Assembly: GCF_020497125.1 (NCBI RefSeq) | Contig: NC_059082.1 | Location: 18,217,965 to 18,281,964, forward strand | DNA: 64,000 nt | Reading direction: 5' to 3' | Origin: Mauremys mutica | Lineage: Eukaryota > Chordata > Testudines > Geoemydidae | In this document: positions 23,028-33,679 of the stretch, piece by piece | Layout: every line of letters begins with the position of its first letter | Numbering within the stretch: the first letter of the stretch is position 1 | The notes under the pieces: model-generated | Database searches by the model: none | What the model was told of the DNA's origin: nothing | The model's input: only the letters and a program-made list of their open reading frames with translations | Translations under genes and position numbers: made by a program

Positions 23028-25123
23028 TGTCACAGAGTTCTGGGGTGTAATCCAGATCAGTAAGGAGTTGTCACTACTTGCCCTGTAACCCTTGGATGCC
23101 TCACAGTGCTTTGCTGCTGTAGCTTCCAGCCTCAGATGCTCATGGCCAACCTACAAGTATGCAGGTGACACCCTAAGTGTCTGTGTGCTAGACATCCCTG
23201 GTTAGCAGCTCTGACTCCAACCTGTCTACCACCCCGCAGCCCCCTCTGGCTTCCACCAGCCTTGCTTTCAACCAACAAGGTGACCCCATCACACTTATAG
23301 TCCCGAATTTCCCCCAAACTGTGTGCACCTTGAAGTATCTAGCCCTCTCCTGGACAGCTCAGAGAAATAATAAGGTTTATTTCTCCTTTAAAGAGACAAA
23401 AGCACATTACAGCTTATTAAATTAACTGTGGTAAATTCACCTTTCTTTCAAACACAGCACTGAGTTAATTTATGGTAAAAAATAAAGTGCATTTATTAAC
23501 AAGTTTAACTGATGCCAAGTAAAAGGGATAAATTTGGAAAGGATCACAAGCAAATAAAAAAAAGTGAAAATATGCACCTAAAACTCTGAAAACTTAAACT
23601 AGCAAAGTACAGGCTTTGTTCAATATCATTTCTGTCACCAGTCTTCCTTCTTTTCAGCCAAGGCTGACTTTCCTTCAGTGAGGACGTTTTACAGAAGTAC
23701 AAGAAGTTGGCTTCCCTTGTCTCTCTTGGTGAAAGATCTTTGCCTAAGCAGGTTTCTCACTCATATTCAGTTCCCAGAGACTTCAACCCGTCTTTGGTAG
23801 AAGGACCCATCGTTCTCAGCTCGCAAGAGTTCTGTTCCCTTGTGTCCACCTAGTGATGGATGCTAAAGATGGCTTCTGTCTTTGCTTATAACTTCCAAAG
23901 TTCAACAATCGTGTTTAAAGAGGCAGGATGACCTCATGCTGTGGGGCTTGTTACTCCCTGGCATGTGTATAAGACTTCCATTGTTTTGATTCCACCATGC
24001 TTAATTTACATAGGAGACAGGTAAATAGCTGCTATGTTGCCTCCTGTCTGGGAAAGACCTGTTTCTCCCTTCATTTGGACATACTGTAAAGCCTAATATC
24101 AATAAGTAGCCATAATTCCTTATATAGTGTTAATACATACATTTTACGATGATATTAATCACCAGAGAATCTTAGGCTTTTATAAAATAACTCACTTAAT
24201 AAACTTTTATAGTACAGTGACATTGTTTACAATCAGTTGATTCGGTTGGTTATCATGTGAGGTTCAGATCCCTTGTCTTTATAAACCAGTACATCTTTGC
24301 AGCGTATTCTTTGAAAAATAAATCCTGGACCAAGCTTTCCTGGGGCTGGGTGTAGATGCCATACTGTCTCCACCCCTATTTGTTACCTTGATAGCTTTGT
24401 TTACCTAATATGTAAATTGGACCTTCATTGTGTTTGTCTGGTGATGGGGCTGGTCAGAGAAGCAAACGTTCCTTTGTCTAGGACAGACTTGTTTACCAAC
24501 TCCCTTGACATGCCTGGCTTAAACATATTTTTGTAATCATTCCAACATATATCCATAACTCTTAATACACACTGCACACATCCATCACACAAGTATATTA
24601 ATGATCAGTGAGTTATTAGTTTTCCAATGACATGTTACTTGACATATTTTAGATACAAATTATAACCATAGTTGGGGAGCACTGAATTGGTCAGGCCAAC
24701 TGAAACTCATCACCTGATACCAACACAAATCCTTGTCCTTTGGCCCTGGGATGCTCATAGGGTCACTCCTCCACCCTTACAAAGCTGCAGCAGGGCTAGC
24801 CACTCGCTGCCAGGTCAGAGTCCTCTTTCCTGACGGGGAATCTGCTGCCATATTTTCATTGTCCTTTATATTAAAAAAAAACCTGTTTTGTCATCTTTGT
24901 TTACAGTTTCCAGGACATAATATCCAAGAGTATACATAATTTCATCTACAGAGTTGTTACAGAGCTTTCACGGTGACTTTAATAACCGTTGTGCTGTTAG
25001 ATTTCAAACAATCTATTACATCTCACCTTTTAAATCAATATCATGACCCCGCTGTGGGAGGTGTAGTGATTGTCAGGCCTGACCAGACTTGCTGACACCA
25101 TATAGTAGAGCCTCTGTGTCACA
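23028..25123. mobile_element. LTR-like block with TG...CA ends
   Basis: It begins tgtcacagagttctgggg and ends gcctctgtgtcaca, with TG/CA ends and short inverted termini. It is flanked by gttac (23023-23027) and gttaa (25124-25128), a 5-bp direct repeat with one mismatch. At 2096 bp it is long for a solo LTR, so it may be an LTR with an expanded interior or two merged elements. No gag, pol or env coding was seen. Confidence 0.45.
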
Positions 25124-25128
25124 GTTAA

Positions 25129-26529
25129 CAGCTTTTTTGCATTAGAAACGGCTTTTAATTGATTTCAACGTGGTGGACAGAAACAGTCTATGCTAACAAG
25201 CAATTGGACCCTTTACATTAATGCTGTAAAGTAATGGTCACAGAGTTGGAGAAGAACACACAAAATATTGGAGATGTCCTGAATAATAGAATCACTCATG
25301 AAGAAAGCTCAGTTTCTGGGTGGGGTGGTATTTTTGGCAAAAATTTTGGAAGGAAATAAAAAACCACTCTGGAATAGACCAGATTCTTTTAAAAGTTGGG
25401 TGGGAACTGAAATGTGAGAAATGGTATTGTACCTGGAGGAACAGAATCTGGAGATATTGAGGAAATGTTTTTTGTTGCACAATTTTATGGTAGAGCATAG
25501 GGTACGTATTCCTATATGCTCTTATTCTGCTGTGAGATCACCAGTACCTGGAAAGGAAGATGTCACACATCCCCCAACTCTACTTGTGATGTGTGATATG
25601 GCTTGGCTATCCTGTATCAGCTTAGACTGAGGACCGCCAAGGCTGGACACATTTTATCTTTATTAATCTTTTTAGAATATCTGAGGAAATAAAATACATG
25701 TTTGGAGGCAGATCCTGTAGCCTGCTCCACAGATTGCAGCCTGCCTCCTCCTGGACTCTAAGGAAAGTCTCCAGGAGCAGATCCTTGTGGATGTTTTCAC
25801 CCAGAAAGTCTGTTTCTGCAGCTTTAAATGAGGGAGGGGGGATGATTTGGCCCTTGGTATTTACCTTCTTCAAATCTGTTCCCCACGTCACCACTGCCTT
25901 TGCTGTAAGCAGAGCAACAAACTCTGTTTAACTTTTCTCTTAAATCCATCTCTCCAGCCACCTACTTGTCTTGTTGCTCATTTCTAACTCCCTTCTGTTT
26001 GTCCATATTATTCTGGTACTGTTGCGCTCAGAGTTGAATACAGCATCCCAGGTGGTGTTGCTCAGAGCTCTAGATGTATATGCTCAGGCCTGTTATCTCT
26101 GTGCTCTGTGATGTTTTTACATATACAGCTCAAAATTCCAGTGATCTTTTTTACTGCCATATATCATTGCACACTCATATCTAATTTGCTGTCTGCTAGG
26201 TCTCTTTTAGCATTATTGCGTTTTAGATCTCTGTCTCATTGAATGTGTGTCTGTGTAGTGAGAATTCATAAATATAACTAGCTGGAGATAAGATTATGCT
26301 CAGGTGTAGAAACTATGTAGTCAATAAATGATTAAATGTGGTGCAAAAATGAATATTATTATATTTAATTTATTAAATTAACATAAAGCCAAAACATTAT
26401 TTTCAGTTATTTTAAATCCCAGTGTTGTGTGGCATACAATATACTTGTGCAAAGTAATTTCACAGCTTCAAATTATTTTTTTTTTAGACTGAAGTTTGTT
26501 ATAATTTTCCCCCTTTTTTTTATTTATAG
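25129..26529. other. Intron sequence without recognised features
   Basis: Nothing identified before the splice acceptor of the 26530 exon. Confidence 0.5.
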
Positions 26530-26610
26530 GAATTGGAGGATCTTCGAAAGCAGGGTGAAATTATACCCCAGCTAATGACAGAATGTGAATCTGTATCTCA
26601 GAAATTACAG
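26530..26610 (+). CDS. HOMER2: HOMER2 coding exon, coiled coil 3 (residues 266-292)
   Basis: This 81-bp exon (27 codons, phase 0/0) has the acceptor tttatttatag and the donor gtacag at 26611. It reads ELEDLRKQGEIIPQLMTECE and ends SVSQKLQ. The IIPQLM motif is a conserved break in the charged coiled-coil pattern across HOMER2 proteins. It is the smallest coding exon visible and is followed by the largest intron (10.0 kb), which has taken in two large CR1 copies and several DNA transposons. Confidence 0.95.
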
Positions 26611-27407
26611 GTACAGTTCAGCAAATACATTGATCACATAGTGGAAAGGACATTTGTTTTATATTTCTCATGTTTATATATTTTTACCTGTTTGTAACTT
26701 AACTGATAAAGAGACCCCAATTCATAAAAGTGAATGCTGATTACATGCAAAATGTACTGTGGCTGCCCCAGAATTAGAAGTAATTATAGATAACTTCTGC
26801 CTCTGCCTGGTTATCTGAAGAAGTTGCTACTCTGGGATCATGTTGCAACTGACACCTGGCAGACTCCAGGATATTGTATTTCCAGCATTTATGCTGCTCT
26901 TGCCTTGCATTGCCTCATATGCAGTGCTACTAGAAGTGACTGCTTCACATACAAGAGCTGGTAAGCATTCACCAATCTCCTTCCAAATGGCCATTTTGAG
27001 TAGTCAAGTCAGTTATACTAACATCATGATGGCAGCTAAAGCTAATTATTATATAAGAACACGAAAAGAAGAAAAGTTATTTGTTTAAAAAAAAAAAACT
27101 AGTTACGTAACATTGGGGAGAAGTTCATACAAAAGGTATTTATATGGTGGGTAGTCTTTTTCAACACAATACATTCTGTATTTTTATGTAGATATTTATA
27201 TAGCCTCCCCCCATCATCAAAGTATTTGAATCTGGTTGGTTTTAAAGCTTTCGAACTCTGTATATATCAAAATGATGCATTCAAGAATTTGGACCTGGGG
27301 GATCCCCATCATGGATCCGGCCTCAGTGTGGTATGTACCGTACTAACACAGAACAAAGAGACAGTCCCTACCCTGTACAATAAAAGTGTGAATTCAAACA
27401 ACTGGTG
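26611..27407. other. Intron sequence without recognised features
   Basis: Start of the 10-kb last intron; no element identified. Confidence 0.5.
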
Positions 27408-28368
27408 TATAAGAGTTGCCATACTGGGTCATACCAATGGTCCATCTAGGCCAGTATTCTGTCTCCAGCTGTGGCAAGTACCAAAGTTTCAGGGAGAGTT
27501 TACAGAGCGGGGCAGTTGTCTTCCTCATCATCCCCTCCCCGCCTCAGGAAGTCAGAGGTTTAGGGTTGCCCACGCATGGGGTTGCATCCCTGACCATCTT
27601 GGCTATTGGCCATTGATGGACTTATCCTCCTATTTCTTTTTTGAACCTAGTTATACTTTTGGCCGTCACAACATTCCATGGCAATGATTTCCACAGGTTA
27701 ATTGTGCATTGTGTGGAAAAACTACTTCCTCCTTGTTTGTATTAAATCTGCTGCCTGTTAATTTTATCAGGTGATGTTGGTTTTTGCATTGTGGGAAAGG
27801 AGTGAATAACACTTCTCTATTCACTCCCTCGCCCCCATCATTCATTTTATAGACTTCCTATAATATCGCCTCCTAGTCATCTCTTTTCTAAGCTGAACAA
27901 CCCTAATCTTTTTAGTCTTTCTTATGTGGAAGCCACTCCATACCCTTCATCATCTTTGTTGCCCTTCTCTGAAACTTTTTCAGTTACACTATATTCTTTT
28001 TGAGATGGGGCAAACGGAACTGGACACAGTATTCAAGATGTGGACTCACCATGGATTTATGAAATGGCATTATGATATTTTCTGTCATCTTTTCTATCCA
28101 TTTCCTATTAGATCCTAGCCTTTTTTGACAATTGCTGCTCATTGAGCAGAAATTTTCAGAGAACAATCCACAGTGACTCCAAGATCTTTCTTAAGTGGTA
28201 ACAGGTAATTTAGAATCCATCTTTATTTATGTGTAGTTGAGATTTTTTTTTCCAATGTGCATTACTTTTCACTTATCACTGTTGAGTTTCATCTACCACT
28301 TTGTTGCCCACTCACCCAGTTTTGTGAAATCCTCCTGTAGCTCTTCACAGTCTGCTTTGGACTTAACT

Positions 28369-28882
28369 CTTGGGCAGTGGGTATAATAGACCAAGGAAGG
28401 CTTTGCCTTCCCTGGTGCAACCACCCCCCTGAGGGACATGTGGACCGTGGTGCCCCTGCCCTTTCCCTGAGGCCACCCCCCCACTGCGCCACCTACCTAC
28501 GTGCACTCCAGATCCCTGCTGCTCGCCGCGTTACTTCTCCTCAGGAGCGGGGGAGTGAGGCGGGATGCTGCGAGGAAGCAGCAGGAACTGGGGCCGCCAG
28601 CTTAGACAGGGAGAGAGGTCACTGCCTCTGCCTGGCACTCGGGCGGGAGGCAGCTCGGCCTGGGGCTGCGAACGGCCTGGCCCAGCACTGGGGCTGGCCT
28701 TGGATGGTGGTTGGGGTGGGCTATCCCCAGCTCTTCTGGTTGCGGGGAGGGGGGCCTCAGGACTCCTCCTGTTATGGGGGGGGTTGGGGCTCCGGTGTGC
28801 GGAGGTATGGGGCCTCCGGTGGAAGAGGCATGGCCAGCGGGTTAACCCCCCCCTCCCAAATGGGGCTCACCCGCCACCCATG
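28369..28882. mobile_element. GC-rich hAT-like MITE in antisense CR1
   Basis: This 514-bp GC-rich block is flanked by acttaact at 28361-28368 and 28883-28890, a perfect 8-bp TSD (9 bp identical counting a preceding g). It starts cttgggcagtgggt and ends acccgccacccatg, imperfect inverted termini. The long open frames on both strands follow from GC content. Confidence 0.75.
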
Positions 28883-29344
28883 ACTTAACTATCTTGAATA
28901 ATTTTATGTCGTCTGTGAACTTTGCCACATAACTGTTTATTCCCTTTTCCAGACCATTAATGATTATGTTGACCAGCACAGATCCCAGTACAGATCATTG
29001 AGGGACCCCGTTGTTTGCTTCTCTCCATTGTGAAAACTGACCATTATTCCTACCCTTTGTTTCCTAGCTTTTAACCAGTTACTGATCCATGAAAGAATCT
29101 TCCCTCTTATCCCATGACTGGTTAGTTTCCTTTAAGAGCTTTTAGGTGAAGGACCTTATCAAAGGCTTTCTGAAAATTCAAGTACACGACATCCACTGGA
29201 TCACCCTTGTCCACACGCTTGTTGATTCTCTCAAAGAAATATATTACATTGGTGAGGCATATCTTCCCTTTACAAAAGCTGTGTTGACTCTTCCCTAACA
29301 AATCATGTTTATTTGTGTGTGTAATAATTCTGTTCTTTGCTGTA

Positions 29345-29639
29345 CAGGGGCAGCTCTAGCCATTTTGCCACCCCAAGCATGGCAGCACGCCGCGGGGGGC
29401 GCTCTGCCGGTCCCGCGGCTCTGGTGGACCTCCCGCAGACGTGCCTGCGGAGGGTCCGCTGGTCCCGCGGCTCCGGTGGACTTCCTGCAGGAGCCGCGGG
29501 ACCAGCGGACCCTCCGCAGGTACGTCTGCGGGAGGTCCACTGGAGCCGCCAGCCGCCCTCTCCGCGACCGGCAGAGCGCCCCCCGCGGCGTGCCGCCCCA
29601 AGCACACGCTTGGCGTGCTGGGCTCTGGAGCCGCCCCTG
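29345..29639. mobile_element. Palindromic hAT-type MITE (CAGGGGCAGCTC TIRs)
   Basis: This 295-bp element is bounded by caggggcagctctag and ctggagccgcccctg and flanked by a perfect 8-bp TSD, ttgctgta, at 29337-29344 and 29640-29647. The interior is very GC-rich and folds back on itself: ggaccagcggaccctccgca mirrors the facing arm. That is why four overlapping frames on both strands look alike. No transposase. Confidence 0.9.
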
Positions 29640-29977
29640 TTGCTGTAGTTTCAACCAATTTGCCTGGAACTGAAGTTAGACTCCCTAGCCTGTAATTGGC
29701 AGGATTGCCTCTGGAGCACTTTTTAAAAATTGGTGTTACATTATCTACCTTCCTGGCATCTGGTATAGAGGCTTTCTTCAGTGATAAGTTATGTACTACA
29801 GTTAGTAGTTCTGCAATTTCATATGTGAGTTCCTTCAGAACTCTTGGGTGAATACCATCTGGTCCTGGTGACTTATTACTGTTTAATTTATCAGTTTGTT
29901 TTAAAATTTCTTCTACTGACACATCAGTGTGGGGCAGTTCTTCAGATCTATTGCCAAGAAGGATCGCTCTGATGTGG

Positions 29978-30104
29978 CAAAAATCAGAGGGGTAGCCGTG
30001 TTAGTCTGGATCTGTAAAAGCGACAAAGAGTTCTGTGGCACCTTATAGACTAACAAGTGTATTGGAGCATGAGCTTTTGTGGGTGAATACCCACTTAGTT
30101 GGAT
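29978..30104 (+). mobile_element. tRNA-derived SINE (turtle Cry-type)
   Basis: The head contains aggggtagccgtgttagtct, a pol III B-box-like region. A body follows with ggcaccttatagactaacaa and a 3' portion with gcttttgtgggtgaatac. A perfect 12-bp TSD, gctctgatgtgg, lies at 29966-29977 and 30105-30116, as LINE-driven retroposition leaves. The family is a marker of cryptodiran turtles (from memory). Confidence 0.88.
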
Positions 30105-30701
30105 GCTCTGATGTGGGTATCTCCACTACATCCTCTGCAGCAAAGATTGATGCAAAGAATTCATTTAGCTTCTCTGCAGTGGCCTTGTTTTCCTTGAGTT
30201 CTCCATTAACACTTTGGTTATCTAGAGGCACCAGTGACTGTTCATGAGGCTTCCTGCTTCTGATGTACTTAAATTCTTACTGTTAGTTTTTGCATCTTTT
30301 TCAAATTGCTTCTCCAATGCTTTCTTGGCCTGCCTTTTGGTACTCTTACACTTCGCCTGCCAGTTTGAGCACCTTCCTATTGCCCTCACTAGGATTTGAC
30401 TTCCAAATTTTAAAGGATGCCTTTTTGCCTCTGATAGCCTCCATTACTCTGCTTTGAATCATGGTGACTTTCTTTTGGTCCTCTTATTGTCTTTTTTGAT
30501 TTGGGGTATGCATTGAATCTGAGTCTCTAATATAGTGTTTGTAAATAGCACCCATGCTGCTTGCAGGCATTTAAACCATGTGACAGCTTCCTTTAATTTA
30601 TGTCCAACAAGCGTCCTAATTTTTGTGTAGTCCCCTTTTTTAAGTTAAATGTTACTGTAGTGGGATTTTTGGGTTTTTTTTTTTTTTTTGCCCTACAAGG
30701 A

Positions 30702-30819
30702 CAGTGGCATTGGAGCAGTTTTTATAGTGGGGATGCTGAAAGCCATTGAACAACACTTGTATATGATGGAAACCACTTCAAGCTACTGTACCCCCAGAAC
30801 CCTTACTTCCTGCACCCCG
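30702..30819. mobile_element. Short hAT-like MITE
   Basis: A 118-bp insert between two copies of tacaagga (30694-30701 and 30820-30827), a perfect 8-bp TSD. Termini cagtggcattggagc and acttcctgcaccccg are weak inverted repeats. It interrupts the endonuclease region of the antisense CR1. Confidence 0.75.
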
Positions 30820-30965
30820 TACAAGGATGTTAAATTTAATTATATTATGGTGACCATTACCCAGTGATTTAGCGATCGTTATCTCTTGAACCAAATCATG
30901 TGTTCCACATACGACTAAATCAAGGATGCAACAAACAGATGGGGGAAAACAGTGAGACAATACAG

Positions 30966-31518
30966 ATCACTCTGATAAACAGAGGTAACAGTACATCAGC
31001 TGTCTAACCATTATCGTTTTGGCAAAGGAAATGGCCAGGGAAGGTTTTAAGGAGGGATTTGAAGTAGGATGAAGTGATCTTGGTGAGTGTTTATGGGGAG
31101 CTCTCAGGTGTGTTCAAAACTTAAACAAATGGGTGATGAAGACTGGCATCACTGGTGGAGCAGATTCGACATCTCAGTAGCATGTAAGAGATAGGGCAGT
31201 GATCAGCCGTGTAGGACCTTAAAAGCAAAGACTAGTAATTTGTGTTTATGCAGCAGGGATGGGAGAGCCTACGAGGGGATGCAAAGAGAGGGGTAATGTG
31301 GTCAAAGCAACAATCCGGGGAAATGATTTTCGCAACAGTTTTGAATGGATATAAGTGAGGTGAGATGGGACAGGTCAAAGCTGGAGAGAGGGTTGCAGTA
31401 GATGAGAAGTGGATGAAAAATGTAGCTGTTTTGAGGGAGAAGAGAAGTCAGATCTTAGAGGTATTACACAGGAAGAGGTGGCAAGATCTAGACATGGCCT
31501 AGATGTGAGGATCTAAAG
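30966..31518. other. Intron sequence, purine-rich, unassigned
   Basis: Purine-rich sequence with several ggagag and gatgag stretches. No element was recognised. Confidence 0.4.
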
Positions 31519-32297
31519 CAGGGGTCTCAAACTCAGTTTACCTTAGGGCCGGTGCCAGTCCTCAAATCCTCCCAGCGGGCCAATAATGTCACTCATGCCG
31601 CCCAGAACTCCGCCCCCAAAACTCTACCCCCACCTGCCTAAGGCTCTGGGATGGAGTTTAGGTGGGGGAGGCGGTCTGGGGTAGGAGGTTGGGGTGCAGG
31701 CTCTGGGATGGAGTTTGGGTGCTGGGTGCAGGCTCTGGGCTGGGGCCAGGGGTGGGGGTGCAGGAGGAGGGGGTGGGGTTGCAGGCTCTAGGAGGGGGGA
31801 GAGAGTGCAGGCTCTGGGAGGGAGTTTGGGGGCAGGAGGGGGTATGTGGGGAGGGGCTGGAGGTGCAGGCTCTGGGAGGGAGTCAGGGGTGCGGCACTTA
31901 CCTGGGGCTCCCAGGCAAGGCGGGGCAGGCCGGGGGGGTCTCTGGCGCACTGCTGCCCCCACGCACTGCCCCCACAGCTTCCCGTTGGCCGCAGCGGCGC
32001 TTGGGGCGGGGGCAATGTGGGGAGGCACAGCCCTGCCCCGGGGCCGCAGAGAAGGGCCGGCGGACACATGGAGTGAGCAGGCAGATGCCGCTCAGCTCGC
32101 CTGTGCTGCCAGTGGTGAGCGGAGTCCTGGGCCATTGTAAATCGCCTGGGGGATGTGTAGGGTGGGGGGAGCACCCGGGGGCGGCAGGTGGGGCCAAGGG
32201 AGAAGACCTGGCCCCAAAACTGCTGGAGCCCTGCAGGCCACATTGGGGAGGTTCTTGGGCCGCAGATGGCCCACGGGCTGGGAGTTTGAGACCCCTG
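31519..32297. mobile_element. hAT-type non-autonomous element (CAGGGGTCTCAAACTC TIRs)
   Basis: It starts caggggtctcaaactcag and ends gggagtttgagacccctg, nearly perfect inverted termini of about 17 bp. Flanks atctaaag and atctccag are an 8-bp TSD with two mismatches. The 779-bp interior is G-rich with a loose repeat of gcaggctctgggagggagt-type units (31690-31880). The long open frames on both strands come from this composition. Confidence 0.85.
31655..31885. repeat. Degenerate minisatellite inside the hAT element
   Basis: Units like ggtgcaggctctgggatgga recur at least six times with spacing variation. It lies wholly inside the transposon and probably expanded by replication slippage. Confidence 0.6.
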
Positions 32298-33268
32298 ATC
32301 TCCAGGGAGGGGTGAGTGTAAGACTGGTTTTAGAACTGATTTGGCTAAAGAGTTTCTCCCTCTTCCCGTCTCTCCATATTCTTCAATGCCTCCAGCTTCT
32401 TTGCGGAGCTCAGAGACAGTGGTACGGCTCCCTGGTTAAACATACTGTGTCCAGTTTTTATGAATATTTGGGACAGTAAAACTAAAAAGCATGTGGCCAT
32501 GTTTTCAGCAATTAATTATTTTTCAACATTTGACACCCTGTAAATACGGACAAGCAAAGAGTGAAAGAGGAAATCAGTTTTGTTCTTGTTTGAACAAAGA
32601 GTGTAGAAATCTTTTTAATAGTGAAATCTCACTCTGTAGTTCATTTTTTGTGTGTCTAATCTGTTCAGTGATACTAATTTTTGATTCACCAGTCACCTCA
32701 GTGCTCAGCCCTGTACAGAATGTAGAGAAATGTTTAAAAAAAAATCAAATCTGTTGTTGTCTTGAATATTTAACTGGAGAAATGGCTTATGCACTGAACT
32801 AGTACTTCAGCTGAGACTTTTTTGTGTTTTGGCCTTTCTTAAATAGGTTGTGCTTGTATGGAAGGATACTCATCCCTCTTGGTGTCAGTTAAGTTGTGAT
32901 GGAGGCAAGCTTAGCAGAGCTCACAACAAAGGGAACAATGGCCAAGGGGTAACGGAAAAAGTAAGAGCCAGAAGCACTTTCTGGTTCCAGGGTTTGAGAT
33001 AGGAAGCATCTAGGTAACTGGTATAGGTTTGGTTTAGGCTGGTAGTGACCAAGAAGGTATTACAAGTTGATGGTTGTTTTTGCCTGTGCTATATAAGTGA
33101 GTGCTTTCATTTGAGTCCAAGTCACCATCATAATTAGCATCCTGAGCAGCAAAATCAAGAACTGCAAGGGCATGGAAACTGAACCACGCTCTCACTTGGA
33201 AATGATTACTTATGGCTGAGGCACCTTGGTAAGGTGTGTGTTCCCTACCTGTGCTATAACTCTTCTGG
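32298..33268. other. Intron sequence without recognised features
   Basis: Nothing identified; AT-rich with short meaningless frames. Confidence 0.5.
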
Positions 33269-33276
33269 GTATAAAT

Positions 33277-33379
33277 TAGGGTGACCAGATGTCCCGATTT
33301 TTGGGTCTTTTTCTTATATAGGTTCCTATTATCCCCCTCCCCCATCCCGATTTTCCACTCTTGCTGTCTGGTCACCCTA
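33277..33379. mobile_element. 103-bp hAT-type MITE (TAGGGTGACCAGA TIRs)
   Basis: It begins tagggtgaccagatgtcccg and ends gctgtctggtcaccctag, inverted copies. A perfect 8-bp TSD, gtataaat, lies at 33269-33276 and 33380-33387. It is the short relative of the 876-bp element at 51635-52510. Confidence 0.9.
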
Positions 33380-33387
33380 GTATAAAT

Positions 33388-33679
33388 AAAGGTCTTTGGA
33401 CTCTGGGACTGTCAGTTTGGCACTTTCACAAGCTTAAACCACCATAAACATAACACATGAACAAAGAATAAATGAAACAAGGTCATCTAGGTGAGAATAG
33501 TTGAAAGACTATTGAAGAGGTGGGAGGGAAATGTGTGCTGTGGGAATAAGAGATTAACATAGGCCATTTCTACATGGTAAAGCTCATTATTTAAAGTTTT
33601 AAGAAGACTTAAGTTTAGATATTTACACTGTCCTGAAATGCGGAAAAGCAGAAGGAAATAAGAGAATGAGGCTTTCTTC
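33388..33679. other. Short intron gap between MITE and CR1
   Basis: About 290 bp with nothing recognised. Confidence 0.4.

Larger units (their letters stand above)
27408..30965 (-). mobile_element. CR1 LINE, antisense, split by four insertions
   Basis: The - strand reads, from right to left, an endonuclease end (LDLVVCGTHDLVQEITIAKS near 30890), the segment before the RT domain, an RT start ([20 protein letters not shown] near 29850) and the C-terminal region near 28000-28100. The 3'-end sequence at 27415 is agagttgccatactgggtc on the + strand. Inserts at 28369-28882, 29345-29639, 29978-30104 and 30702-30819 each have a TSD, and CR1 homology resumes after each. Net of inserts about 2.5 kb of CR1 remains. 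Stops and frameshifts are present. Confidence 0.85.

Noticed and set aside
27226..27687. 153-residue + frame in the last HOMER2 intron
   Set aside because: Its second half is the reverse complement of a CR1 3' UTR; no splice-bounded conserved exon is visible.
28293..28888. 168-residue + frame with Gly/Ala/Arg-rich sequence
   Set aside because: Confined to a TSD-bounded GC-rich MITE inside an antisense CR1.
29295..29922. 188-residue - frame that looks partly like a reverse transcriptase
   Set aside because: The [16 protein letters not shown] part is antisense CR1. The rest is read-through into the palindromic MITE, so it is a chimera, not a gene.
31624..32315. Overlapping frames of 99-217 residues, glycine- or proline-rich
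   Set aside because: They come from the G-rich minisatellite and interior of the CAGGGGTCTC hAT element; both strands are equally open.
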